Of a DNA stretch of 64,000 nt, positions 1-11,882 are shown piece after piece (position 1 is the stretch's first letter; every line of letters begins with the position of its first letter). The DNA is from Leptasterias polaris. Lineage: Eukaryota > Echinodermata > Asteroidea > Forcipulatida > Asteriidae. A program made the translations under genes and the position numbers. The stretch spans positions 4,526,001-4,590,000 of the forward strand of contig JAZGTN010000047.1 in NCBI GenBank assembly GCA_037783415.1, in the 5' to 3' direction. The notes under the pieces are model-generated. The model ran no database searches. It was not told where the DNA came from and saw nothing but the letters and a program-made list of their open reading frames with translations.

Positions 1-1
1 C

Positions 2-106
2 CGCATTGCTGGTGTTGATGTCTGTGCTGCCCTTCAAGTAGTCCAAGACCTTCTCTAGGTTGCCAGCTCTGGCTGCTCTCAAGAAGCTGGCATTACCATC
101 TGATTG
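2..106 (-). CDS. ANK: Ankyrin, internal exon: start of the ankyrin-repeat domain
   Basis: Read on the minus strand this exon gives 35 codons including [20 protein letters not shown] and then DINTSNA. This matches the first ankyrin repeat of vertebrate ANK1/2/3, where the same block reads [15 protein letters not shown] and ends DINTCNQ. Ankyrins are adaptor proteins that tie membrane channels, pumps and adhesion molecules to the spectrin skeleton through this repeat domain. The acceptor is a pyrimidine-rich tract ending TACTGCAG just upstream (107-108). The exon starts in phase 0. In vertebrates the matching exon ends right after the DINTCNQ codons, so base 1 here is probably the first base of the next intron and the window cuts the gene at that donor. 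The family is seen directly; I cannot say which paralogue, and invertebrates may have a single gene. Confidence 0.92.
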
Positions 107-445
107 CTGCAGTAACAACAGGAATAAGACACAAAGATTTCAGACTGTTTATTAATAGGGGAACTAATCCATTATTCAATATTTTAGCAAAGTTTCCAAA
201 AGGCAATACAAACATTGCCTCTGTAATTGCAATGTTTTTCAGAATTTGTCAAAATTTGGGTCTGTTTTAGAAAAAATGAAAGTGAGTCTGTAATTATCAC
301 AACCTCTATATAGCTCCCTTGCTGTATTTGTATCCATCAGTGAAAATGAACAATATGCTTACCGTTTAAAGCACAATTTTATTTCTGGTGTGAAGCAAGA
401 AGTGGATGCAACTTTACAATCCATTCACCCCAAACATTGTTATAT

Positions 446-597
446 AAGGCTGTGTCTGAACTGGTGGCTACTGCTATGGCTACGGCTATGGCTGGATCAC
501 CACGTCATCATGCGCTGAAGTATAGGATTTCCTTAGCAACACCCTTAACAACAGTCATAGCCGTAGCTGTAGCCACTAATTCTGATTTTAAGGCCTT
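446..597. mobile_element. MITE, AAGGCYGTG...TAGCCAC family
   Basis: The left end reads AAGGCTGTGTCTGAACTGG, then CTACTGCTATGGCTACGGCT. The right end returns AGCCGTAGCTGTAGCCACTAATT and ends AAGGCCTT inverted. The element is about 150 bp with long imperfect terminal inverted repeats. A second copy is at about 17375-17495 and fragments are near 3440-3480, 4677-4705, 50480-50510 and 58695-58800. Target duplication is not clear. Confidence 0.55.
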
Positions 598-610
598 AGC
601 AAGCAAGTCT

Positions 611-1643
611 TTCTGAGAACAATGGACTTAGCTGGTCAGTCTGCTGCCACCTAGTGTCCCCAAAAGTCTCCCATGAGAAAACTAAATTTTAATTTTGACA
701 AATGGTGACTTCACTCTCATTTTGTAGGTCCCAAGTAGTCCAATAATTTTAACAAATGTTACCAAACATGGATTCAGTATTTCCAAGACATCCATTCCGA
801 AGATTTAGGTCTGACCCCATCACTGCATCCTTGATGACCCTTGAAATGTTCCCTTGGAGTATTAGATTTTCTAATTGAGGTGACCTTATGGCCATGGGAA
901 TTAAATAGAAGGTGGTGCCTGGGTCTCCCCTTGGTCTAGAGGACGAAGACCTCTAAACCTCCTGGGTGTTACATTTCAGAGGTTTTACAGTCTCTCTACA
1001 TCACCATGAATTAAGGACTATGGTAGTGGGCCTGGGATGAAGCCCTGTGAACCTTCTGGGTCTTCATTTCAATGGATATGAAACAGAGGTCTGGGTGCCC
1101 CTTTTTGAAATTTTCCTATTGACTTTCCAATCGATTTTCCAATGGAGGTGCCTCTTTCTAAATGAAAATGGCCATGCCCTCTCAAAGATGAAACTCCAGG
1201 CCTGGACAGATCTCAACATCTGCAGAGCTGCCAACATTTGCATCTTACAATCAAGGAGATTTTGTACAAAAATCATTGGGATATCTAGAATTACATTCAA
1301 CATAATCGGGAGAAAGTTTTCATAATCAGGGAGATTTTCAAATTTGCTCGATCAGGGAGATTTTCAAATTTGCTCGATCAGAACATCGAAAGATTGGTTT
1401 ATTTTCAGGGAAATTTCTGCAGAATCAGGGAGAGTTGGCAGCTCTGCATCTGCACAGTACCAAAACCAGAGTCCACTTTAACCTGCATTCTCCTACAGCA
1501 ACTGCAACAATTCCAGCCAATCTAGGATTGGACCATATAGCCACAGCAGGTGCAGCAGCCCTTCACTTTGATCACTTAAATCATACAGGAGACATTTGGG
1601 ACACTAGGTGGCAGCAGACCACGTAAATCCATTGTTGTCAGAA
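611..1643. repeat. Pair of ~60-bp inverted arms with CTCF-like cores
   Basis: The arm at 611-672 and the arm at 1588-1643 are reverse complements with about 85 percent identity by eye. Each carries the block CTGCCACCTAGTGTCCC on one strand. A third, degraded copy (1700-1730, CTGCCACCAAGTGTTC) is 90 bases farther on. The core ACACTAGGTGGCAG matches the animal CTCF consensus at about 13 of 14 positions. Either this is a TIR element about 1 kb long or repeat-borne boundary sites close to the ankyrin leader exon. Confidence 0.45.
1223..1446. mobile_element. MITE, CAGAGCTGCCAAC family, with perfect 6-bp target duplication
   Basis: It starts CAGAGCTGCCAAC and ends GTTGGCAGCTCTG, perfect 13-bp inverted ends. 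It is flanked on both sides by CATCTG (1217-1222 and 1447-1452). The body has repeated AATCAGGGAGA blocks. It is 224 bp because of a small internal duplication (AGATTTTCAAATTTGCTCGA twice). Other copies are usually about 190-200 bp. Confidence 0.85.
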
Positions 1644-1795
1644 ATGTGTGCATGCTCAGAACTACCCAACCAATGGAAAGTGGTCAGGTACATGTATATC
1701 TGCTGCCACCAAGTGTTCAAAAGTCTCTCAATGGATGATGGGTAGGAGAGAAGATTTAGAGGATGAGAAAAGGGAATTGTCTAAGAGCCACTTAC

Positions 1796-1894
1796 CACTG
1801 ATGTCTGTGCCTCGTCCGGTGACGGAGTGTTGTCTGCCATGAGTTTCTCCGGTTTCTCCGGCTTGGCCGGCGGAGCCCCGTCCGCATTTTCCTT
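1796..1894 (-). CDS. ANK: Ankyrin, N-terminal leader exon
   Basis: This is a 33-codon exon bounded by a good acceptor (pyrimidine-rich tract ending TTTCTACAG) and a consensus donor (GTG|GTAAGT). It encodes a hydrophilic K/E/P-rich stretch beginning KENADGAPPAKPEK and ending DEAQTSV. It starts and ends in phase 0 and joins the next exon (2..106) without a frame change, giving TSV followed by QSDGNASF. Vertebrate ankyrins carry a similar variable, charged leader of 20-45 residues before the first repeat. An internal ATG (codon 19, MADNTPSP) could serve as a start in a transcript that begins nearby. The open reading continues upstream to the splice site, so an upstream coding exon is expected. 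Assignment rests on phase, splice sites and position; the leader itself is not conserved. Confidence 0.85.
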
Positions 1895-2162
1895 CTGTAG
1901 AAATAAGCACAAGGCGAAACACAAAATTAACAAAAGCACCTTTATGGAAAATAAGCAACCTACCCATCGTTACCCCCAGCTCGTTCCTTCAAAATTCGCT
2001 GACCAAAACGCCACAAGCCCATAAAAGAGCTGCCATCTGCATAATTTAAAGCATAAATTTTACACTTTGTCTGCAAGAACAGGTGAACACACTTCTTGCA
2101 TAAAAATCATTCCGTCTCCAGCCATCAAACATTTAATCCATAATGACGAATATTGCAATTAC

Positions 2163-2485
2163 CTTCCATGATCTTTCCTTAAAATTTCATCCAAAAAAAC
2201 CACACACTTAATTGTCCTTTGATGCCTCAAAGTCATTTCCAGGTGTAAATACTGACAACATAATGTCTCAACCAAGGCCGTGTAAGTGTTCTCTTTAAAA
2301 ATAATCAAGTTTTTGTCTCTTAAGCCAGCGGCAACAAATTGACTATCTTTGACAGCGCCAGCTTCTCTTTCCTGGAGGTAAAACACCTGGATTTCGACAA
2401 AGAAACTTCGCTTTGGGACGCTGCGATCAATCAATAATTTACGAGGTCCTTTGCGTATGCGTTTCATAGACAAGAAAAAGTTCAA
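2163..2485 (-). CDS. Unidentified open frame ending at a splice-donor-like site
   Basis: A minus-strand open frame of about 108 codons starts MNFFLSMKRIRKGPRKLL. It includes RSFFVEIQVFYLQEREAG and ends with RKDHG just before AG|GTAATT, after which the frame stops. Its amino-acid make-up looks like a soluble protein with mixed charged and hydrophobic strands, better than most open frames in this AT-rich intron, but I recognise no family. It lies 268 bases upstream of the ankyrin leader exon and ends in a phase that does not fit it. So it is more likely a decayed mobile-element exon or an exon of a nested gene. A MITE begins about 100 bases farther upstream. Confidence 0.25.
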
Positions 2486-2581
2486 AGCAAGGATTTGTGG
2501 TTAACTGATTTCTATAAACATTTTCCTTTCTTTTTGAATCAAAATAACCAATTTGAGAGGAGTAATGAAAAGTTGATCAAA

Positions 2582-2794
2582 TATAGACGATGTGACCTCT
2601 GTTTACATTCAAACTGCCCTCTGTTGACAAGTCTGTTGTCCAAGTCATGTTCCGCCGGGCAAAAAGACGCGTAGTCATGGTAATATTGCGTGTACTTTCT
2701 AGCTGGCTGTCAAGTACACAACAGTTTTGCCCGGCGACATGCGCGCGCATCATGTTATGATTTTCAAATGACGTCAGAGGTCACATCGTCTATA
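2582..2794. mobile_element. MITE with perfect 20-bp TIR, TATAGACGATGTGACC family
   Basis: The left end TATAGACGATGTGACCTCTG (2582-2601) is the exact reverse complement of the right end (2775-2794). Inner arms GCCGGGCAAAA and TTTTGCCCGGC form a second inverted pair. TA at both ends could be a TA duplication, which would suggest a Tc1/mariner-type element. A related longer copy is at 29090-29415. Confidence 0.75.
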
Positions 2795-5700
2795 AGATAG
2801 AAATAACACCAAACGAATCATCAGAATTATCAGAATCATTGGAATTGGCGTGTTTGGTTTATACAGAGGAGAAAAAATAACATAAACAAGTATTTCAAGG
2901 CATCACATGAGATGAACTTTCCAAAATAGTGCCCAGAACTGACAGTTAACATTAAAAAAAAAAAAAACATGGGTAACAACAATGCCCTGTCATATTGAAG
3001 AATTGTGGTTTGAAACTCAGAATGGCTGTGAAGTTTGAAAGGGTCATTACTTTATTATTTAGTTGCAGAAACCTTATAAAGTAAATTCAGCTTTGTGTCT
3101 GATTGTCTGACCAAAAACCTGATAGTTACCAATCATAACCATGGAGTGACAGAGCCCAAGGGGCCTGGGGTGTTTTAGGTGTGTTTTTTTAAAGACTAAA
3201 CAATGTCCAGGATCTATGGATAAAGGTACAAGCTACAGTACTGGACTTGAATGGTAATCCAGTCACTGCTGGATAATCCAGTACATGTACTGTATCAGTG
3301 GATCAAGAGAGGGGGGGATTAACGCAAGATAGATTCATAGTTTTTCTACGAAGTGATGGGATTAATGAGATAAGCTGCTCTATGAAACAGGATCCGAATA
3401 AAACATGTACTCTTCCCTCCCCACTGTAGGTAGAAGTAAGCCATGTCCAAATCAAGTGACTTTGGCTTTGGCTATGGGCAATGGCTTCACTAACAGTCTT
3501 GAAGAATTGGACTATAAGCCAAATCCACTGCAAAAAACATTCATTCCAACACAGCCTGAGCCAGATGGGTATCTTTTGGACACCATCTCCAGTTCTGATG
3601 TCATTCTAAACCCGCCATTTAATACAATTGAAAGTAAGGGTATTGGAAGTGAACATTCAGGACAACACAAATACATGTAGATTTCCAGCAAAAAAAGAAA
3701 ACCTAATATCAAGATCATGTCTCTTATCTCACTCTCATTCCCAAAATGTCCCAAACATTAAATTAAACTGAACATACCCCTCTCGTCGTCTCCAATCCAA
3801 TTTAATCATGTTCTCATTACCCAGCCTGATATTAGCTCTGCCAAACTCAAGCTGAGCCTTGTAATGTTACTCTGGCTAGAAATAACAACAGTAACCCAAT
3901 AAGACCAAGCTCGGATGTTACCGCAGCTAATTTTCATAGACAGACTAGAACCACAATGAGCTTCGTCACAAGAATAATGAAATTTTCACTCTCGCAGAAT
4001 GCATGCAGCATTTTTTTAAAACAGTGGTCCACTGCTGGCCAAATGGTAGTTAAAACATATGATGACCAGTAAGAATTCACTCCAACTGAAGGCTTCAGTG
4101 TTACCACTGTACATAATAAAACAACCTTTTTTCAGGTGATTTTGTTATTGTTGTAAATTACATTTCTCTCCCAATTGAGCGCACACTTGTTTATCACAGA
4201 GCTTAAGTTCCATGTCAAAGACATGGTCAATACTGCGCATTGATTAAAATCCAGGTTGGGTTACCGATGCCAATTAGTACCAGCTAACATGTCAGCCGTT
4301 TTTTACCAGGTTTTCTGATATCATCTTCACATTAAACAAAAACAACACTGACAGCTAGGATGTGAACAGTGCTTCAGACTACAATACAACTGTATTTGAG
4401 TCTTTTAATATGGTTGCTATTAAAGCACAACAAAATTAAGCTTACCAGAATAAGGTTACCAGCTAAAATACTATTTTACATGTACAAAATGTTACTGGTA
4501 TCCTACTTAGTTTTGCTTAGCAGAAAAATGTTTAACAAAAACAGTATATAAATGAATGGGCTTATCTACCAATGTCATTACAGCCAAAGCAATTAACTCT
4601 TCCTTACTCTGCCAAATGCAACAACATGCATCGGCTGGTAAATTATGTCCTTAAAATTAGCAACACTTTTATATCAACAGTCGTAGCCTTAGCTGTAGCC
4701 GGCTAGCCGCCAAATTTTATACCCCCTATGACTCTTGAAAAGAAGTCAGTTACCATGAACATTCTCTTCAGAAAACCAGCACTCCCTTTAAAACTTATGT
4801 AAGTTATAAATAAAATAACAGGCCCCCCAAAAAAACTAGGACATGAATCTGAAATTCTATAATGATTGCTGTCAATTTTGCAACACGATTTATATCCCCC
4901 CAACAAGCTGCCAGACATTATAACAATTCTGCCTGCATATGTACACACAATCGAAAACACAAATCCATTCTATAAATCAGCTAGATGTTTTTGTGTGTGA
5001 GTTTTATCATAGAGCAAGGGTTTTATTGATACAGGTTATTTTTAGATGGTAGGGTTTGGCATATTCTTTTGGAGTATACACGAGCAGCCCCTCACATTGA
5101 TGTTATTTTAAGTGTCTGTGTTCATGAGCAGCAGCCAAGCTGTTTTATAAGGCTAGGGTTGATATGGTGGTGTGCCAAATGTATTATTATTTTTTTTTAC
5201 CAGTGGTTCTAGAAGCCAATCGATAAACAAGCATCTATTTCATTGACTGGCTGACATAATGAAGAAATATTACCCTTTTTTGTATTAAATCAATGTGGCA
5301 ATGTTCAGGTTTATGAACATACTATTTGCAACTTTTAGTTTAGTCAATTGTAGTTAAAAGTTTCTTTGAAGGTAATATTGAATAACATAATTGTCTAATA
5401 ATTTGTGAGAGTCTTGCAAGTAAAAGTTTAAAATCCTTACTCCCTAGGCCCACAGGTGACTTCACTATCCTCCACTTTTGTGTTGCTTCACACCAAAAAG
5501 ATTGGTATGCCTTGCCTAGCAGTGACAAGCAATTTTGTATTTGGGCCTACAGTCTCAATCCTCCACAATCAGACTTCATGAAGAGGATTTGGGAGGAATT
5601 GGGAAGGGTAGCAAATCCCTCATAGTAAGGGTGAATACTTCTACACCAATGAGCCATTTTATTCCAGATGAGATTCATTGTCTAGCCATTGGCAGCTACG

Positions 5701-7480
5701 TAATATCCCTTCTGATAGGTTTCTAAGAATTGCTACAACTCAGTCAGAACTCTGGTTTATTGTGCAGGGTTGACTTGTACTTTTTGTAGATCAATCTAAT
5801 CTGTCTACATAATTAATGTCTTAAACCTATTTCGATGAAAGGAATTTGTCCAGTCCTACTATTTACTAAATCCAAGATAGCCTTCAAAAGTACTTATATT
5901 TATTCTAAAATCCACTCATACTACATTTTATACTCCTCAATCCAATTTCCAACAAATTACCAACAAGTATCAGTACATGTACACAATCCGATTTACTCAC
6001 AAACAAGTCTCAAGTTATTGCAAACCCAGTAACCTCATTCTATACCTTCCCAGTGTGAGACTCAGAAACCTTGGCATCTAGTGGGCTGACACCTCCACAC
6101 AGAGAGAGCCTTGGCTTGTGGTGCCCCCCTTTGTAAAAGAAAGCCCAGGTAGAATGGTTTCAATGTGAGTTTATTGTGTAGGCGTTTGTTATTCACAAGG
6201 TGTGGGTTATTTGTGTACAAGGTCTTGGTGTGCTGAAAGCCAAGGTCAGTGGAAATGTACTTTCAGCTAAAAGGAAAAACAAAAAATTGGTTTGGGTGTT
6301 TAAATTTTGTTCAAACACTATAATATGGAACCACTTTTCATCACAAAATGGTCTCGTTGATTGCTACATTTGTAAATTATGAACTGTTTAAAATGTTAGA
6401 CTTGTATCCTAGAACACTATTCACTGCGTTAAAACCTAGGAGAATTAATGACAAGCTTGACTTGAAATGGTTCAGTTTTGAGATGGGATCTTAAAACTAA
6501 TACTTTGATAATAAAACAAAAATCCTGATAAAAATACAAGATGATTACAACAACATGAAGACAATCAGGTGAACAAAGACAGGGTGTTATGCGTGTAATC
6601 CAAACATCAGAGCACTTATCAAATTTGTCTGTGTGAAGAAGACATTCATATTTCAGTCGGTAACCTTCGGTGTTCATTTTGGCGTGTGAATTTAATCTCA
6701 TTTTGGAAAATAAATGCATCTCAATGGAATGTCGGTACAGTGGCTGAAGTGGGAAACCCATCAAGACATTTGTTCCTGTCACGACAGAGAAACTTATTCC
6801 TTCTAATTTTCCAGTAATGGTGAAAGGTTTGGGTTCTGAAAAACTCAGTGCATAATTTATTTGTTTCCTTAAATTGTAATCAATCCATTCTCAATACAAA
6901 AAATTGTACTCACAAACTATGTTGTTGTATACAGATCACAAAAGACACAAAGTGTCCTTCGAAGAACTTAAGTAATGTTTTTGTTTCCAACATCAATGAA
7001 ACACAAAGGTCTTACAATCGTTGATTTTAATTAAAATATTTCCAATTGAATCCCACCTCAAACTTAACTGTTCCGGTCAGGACAATATCATGCACTGGTT
7101 ATAAAAACAAACATTTATCACTCACCCCAAAAAAGCCCAAGGTGGGACAAAAGCTGAATAGTTTTGACTAACAAAACTATTTTCAGAGAAATGTCTTTGC
7201 ATTAGAAGCTTACCTTTTCTTCCCCCAATGTTTTGATGACAGACACTCAAATGCAAGAAGAAAGCCATCCAAAAAGTTCTTCAGAATGTTTCAGTCAGGG
7301 GACAAGAGCTCATTTTAATAAAATAACAACACCAGCACCAGGGACAGGGACAGGGACAGGTGACAAAGCCCATTTCCAGTGAAGTGTTTTTAGTTTGGAA
7401 TCTCTTCCAGTGCGTTTGGGTAAGGTCATTGACTCAAAACCCCAAGGTCCTCAATTCATCCCACTAGTTGACAATTGAAT
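2795..7480. other. Intronic DNA without a gene
   Basis: AT-rich sequence with small repeat pieces only: a fragment of the AAGGCYGTG family (about 3440-3480), a relative of the GGGCCYAATTTCAT MITE with a CTGGTAACCTTATTCTGG block (about 4260-4560), a triple GGGACA tandem (7341-7361). Open frames here are short and lack supporting features. Confidence 0.5.
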
Positions 7481-7508
7481 GAGGGGGGGGGGGGGGGGGG
7501 GGGGGGGG
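7481..7508. repeat. Long G homopolymer
   Basis: An almost pure run of more than 20 Gs. Comparable C or G tracts occur near 7859-7871, 15346-15358, 30026-30038, 32496-32514, 40385-40397 and 63130-63160. Confidence 0.9.
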
Positions 7509-10500
7509 TATTTATCCAGTTGGTCCATGATATCCACTTTACCCTCTTATAACCAACCATCATTTTTGCCAAGTGCAATTAGTGACACTGAAAATGGGAA
7601 TAGGAAATTCTCTGAGGTCAACTCGTTAGGTTTGTTCACCAGGATTGGTAAGTGTCTCGTCTATTAAATTATCTTTGAAAGAAACAATGGGTTTTAAACA
7701 AACCAGCTTTTTTCAAAGACAACACTTTTCTGTTCACAAGAAAATATTTCATAACATAAAGTAATAACTTTATCCACCATATAGGCCTACAGATGCGTAT
7801 AACTTGTCATGTATCAACCAAATATTTCCAAAAACCTGAGATAAATATACTTTCTTTCCCCCCCCCCCCCCAATCATTTGTTTTTGTTAATATGTAGGAA
7901 TTTTGAAACTGATCCGAACCTCCTAAAAACCCTTTCCTCAATTTAAAATCATCATAGTTTAATAGTCTGAAAGCTCACTGATTATGAAGTCCATACTAAA
8001 ACAACTTTTTCTTTAAAATATTTTCCTCTGAAATGAAGTCATGTTTGAGAAAACTGTATCTGAAAACCTTTTAAAAAAATTGCAAACAGCTGATTTAAAT
8101 TGTTAAAACCAAAGTTTAGGACAATGTGTTTACATGCTGAAAATTAAGCATGGTTTTTCATTATTTTCTCCAGACTCACACAACAGATTGAGCCCAAATT
8201 TTCACAGGTTTGTTATTTCATGTGTATGGTTGATCAAACAAAACATGAACACTGTCTACCACTATTTTGACAGCTCTACCTCACAGACTATTTTCCATGG
8301 ATTCCTGACACTGAGAAGGTGTTATGTATCTATGTACTACTGATTACATCCACAGGTTCAAAGATCGGCTTGACCAAATAGAAAGTTTGCCCAGACAGTT
8401 TAGGATGTCAGACTAAATTTCCACTCGGCCTGGATGGTTTTTCTCCAACTTGTCATGTTCTTGATTGTTAGTGATAAGATGAGTTCATCAGATTGTCTGA
8501 AAACCTTGAAACACCAGTATTTTAAAAAGCAGTGAGTTGTACAAGCTGTGTGGAGAATTATGTTTACTGGCGGGTATGATTTCAGATTTGGTTACCAAAT
8601 GGAATTTCTTAAGGAAAAAGTGTCAGTATTGGAAACTCTACATGATTCCTCTGGTTTCTGGATAATTTGGAAATTAAATTAAATGTTTAAGTTTGTTTTT
8701 TAAAGTACAACAAAAATAAGTGTTACAACATCTTGGTAAAGAAAGTGACAAATTTCCACACAAAATGGAAGTACATGTATCGTCAGAAATTTTGGCGAAA
8801 TTTAACTCAGGCATTCCTGAATTCAACAAGGAAAAAACTTCCAAATAAAATGACATGCGAAGGCCGGCTTTAAAATTTATGTATTCGGAATATTTTCATT
8901 CTTTGGAGTAATATTACAAACCAACATGTTTACATAATCTGAGTAAGTTTTTACTAATTCAAAACCTCTGCAACAACTTAACATCACAAGTATCAATGCA
9001 AATTAAATCCATATGCCTTCATTCTAGTGTTATTAAGTGAAAATAAACTACAATTTTTCCTCAGTAACTCCAATAGAAAGAATCGCAAAAAATATAATTT
9101 TGCTCTCTTTTTGAGAGAAACCCCCAGCATTAGAAGCGATCATCTAATTGAATTAGTTAAGCTCCGACCTATATATTCACGATCTCCTATGAGCATTAAA
9201 CAACTCTGCACTAGATAGTGATTATCCATCCTTGGTAAGTTGGTCATGTCAACACGTAGACAGGAACATTCTGCATTTAATCATTGTGGATTAAATATGG
9301 TGGACACGATCAGACATTACATTTCATGAAAAATGTTGGGGTGTGATTTGACACTAGCATGGATGGATGGGTACACGGAACAGGGTAATCAAGCAAGCCA
9401 CAGTACTTTCCCTACTATTCAGTGTCGCACTACAGCTCTACATGACTTTTAAAAGCATTTTTGTCACACAAGTATATTCTTAATCTTATTCTGAGCCATT
9501 TTCTCCTGAATAACATTGCAGGCCTGGACACAATTTCAAATGTGCTAATACTTATAATAAACATATAACACCTGTTCATGAAACTAGTATCTTTCACGCA
9601 CCCTACCCTACTCCATCATTCATTCACATCTAATAACTGATAAATTTAGGCGGCTAGTTTGTCAATTTACAGCAAATTTTGAGAATTTTTCTACTACTAA
9701 CACCCCAAGCTGTGGTAGTATACCCTTTATATATCCAGCACTGTTTCCAGCAACATTCCATTCATTTTTGCAAGGATTACCCCCAAGTCAAGCTGGCAAG
9801 GTCAAAGGGAAAAAACCTGCCAAATCCAGGCCAAATCCAGGCCAACTTTCCCACAACTGTCAAACTCTTGTTGGATGACTTCTATCAATGTTGAGTCCAG
9901 TGGAGAGAGTTCCCTATGATGCCTTGTGGGATCAGGTCTGGTCTAATTTGGAGGAGTCTTTGTGGGAACATTTGCCCTAAACTAGTCCTTGCTTTCTTGT
10001 TAACTGGCATTTTGCATTCATGAATTTTGGCAGTGGTACAATCAGGGTACAATACAAATGAATGGGGTGAAAGGGGAGAGTTGGGAGTGAATGGCAGGGT
10101 TTGCCCTTTTAACTTCCTTGTTCATTGACTAGCCAGCTGGACCAGTTAGCTCATCATTTCATGTTCCACAGCTTTTGCAATTATGTTGTAATTAAAAGAT
10201 CTCTTTTGCTGACGTTGTTCAAATTGTTAACTTGATGGTACATGTACTTCATGTTTTGTGAAGTATTTCTTGGCATTTTCCATACTTGATATCAAAATGT
10301 GATGCTTTTCAACACTGAACTAAACAACCAGACCACTTGGAAGGAATGTTGACCGGTCTTCAGGTGATTTAACTGGTATTACTATTAGGCAAGGGGACCA
10401 CTGTTAACAGAGAACGCTGAATAAGCAATAGTATAATGTAATATTCTACAACTGAAAGCATACCCTGTATAAAAAGGGTATAATATCAATTAAGACTTAA

Positions 10501-11878
10501 AGAAAGGACACACTTAAGAATGTTTTCCTATCCTAGTCTTACCCTGGTGACCCTATGCCATTGTATATGACCTCTATTTCTTGTAGATCCAATTTAAGTG
10601 TGTCAAGTTCGACAAATATTACTGATGAATATTTCAAGAACAAATAATGTGACCTTTGTACTGAACTTACTGAATAGTGGTCATAAAGACACATCAATCA
10701 TTTTTTACAACTATTTTGGGGTCTGCTTACTGTTATTTAATTATTTATTAATTTCTTAGTCTAATCAATATTTAATTCACAGATTTCCACAGATTTCTGC
10801 TGAACTGATAGTCAATGTTTAAAAAGTAAAGTAATGGTATGATAAAATCATGGTTAATTGTAAAATGCAATAACTACTTTCAATTGACCCTGTCACGGTT
10901 TTCCACATACCTTCTGTTTTTTGGGGAGGGTTTTTTAAATGATAAAATCGCCTTACATCACAAGGCCTGACGACGGCTACTTTAAGGTGAGGGCTACACT
11001 TGACTGATTTGGGCTATCGAGCAAAATCAATTGACACCAGGGGCACGTTGCCTCCTACTCCTGGGGCTGAAACAGGGTTACCCCCTTCACAGTCCTTAAG
11101 GATGTAGGCATGAGTATCATCCACTAGGAGCCTGTCTGGTAGAGCAGAATGCACTACCTTCCCAACTTTGGATGGTCATGCTTACACGTTTATATGTACA
11201 CACACAATAATGTTTGTGGGTATTAGGCATTATGGAGTACATGTACATTTTACATACTGTACATGCACTATTCACAATGCACACATGTAAACTGTGTACG
11301 ATTAACTGTGCATATATTCTTTCTGCATTCTAATACATACAACAGACATTCTATAATCACCTCCATGATCATACCATCTGGCAAATATCTAAGTATAGGT
11401 AATGCAGACATAAATAAAAATGAGATGTTGATCAATGGTCCACATTGCATACACTTTAGGGTCTACACTTCAGACAAGGTGACAATCTGAATCAAATCTG
11501 GCCTCCCAATCAAAGAATTACTTGGCTGGTTAACAATTGGTTAAACAGGTGTATCATTCAAAACCAACACATATGGGTAGACCATACCCGTACCCACACC
11601 AAAACAACAACACAACAGTGCAGTGCACAAGCAACCCAAACCACACATGGATCCTTTTGGAAGACCAGCCTCCGCAGACATGACGGTGTTTACCAGTCAC
11701 TAAACTGAAGCGGCAGTAAAAACACACCATCAAACACGCACCACTCGCAACTTTATGAAATAATGTACACTACATTAAATAAAGCAGTATATTTCATAGA
11801 TTTTTAGAGGAGTACATCAACTTAGTATCATAAACTATCCTGCAGATTTTTCACTGACAAACGTATTGAAGATTTTCT
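7509..11878. other. Intronic DNA without a gene
   Basis: It holds a diverged copy of the GGATTGGTAAG element family (about 7640-8300, matching 19243-19631) and part of another repeat (TTTTCAACACTGAACTAA... at about 10301-10400, also at 14480-14560 inverted and 55400-55500). No supported coding exon. Confidence 0.5.
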
Positions 11879-11882
11879 TTAA

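Larger units (their letters stand above)
113..1795 (-). other. Ankyrin intron between the leader and first repeat exon
   Basis: This intron of about 1.69 kb is largely repeat. From left to right it holds a TIR element (446-597), an inverted-arm repeat with CTCF-like cores (611-672 and 1588-1643), part of the GGCCTGGAATT repeat family (about 1096-1204) and a complete MITE with 6-bp target duplication (1223-1446). No coding exon is visible between the two ankyrin exons. Confidence 0.7.

Noticed and set aside
7208..7262. Minus-strand frame MAFFLHLSVCHQ... with a GTAAGC donor as another ankyrin first exon
   Set aside because: The donor is in phase 1, which does not fit the leader exon, and the context is plain AT-rich intron.
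10860..10920. GTATGT donor on the minus strand after CAGAAG
   Set aside because: A TAA occurs nine codons upstream with no ATG between; at most a noncoding exon.
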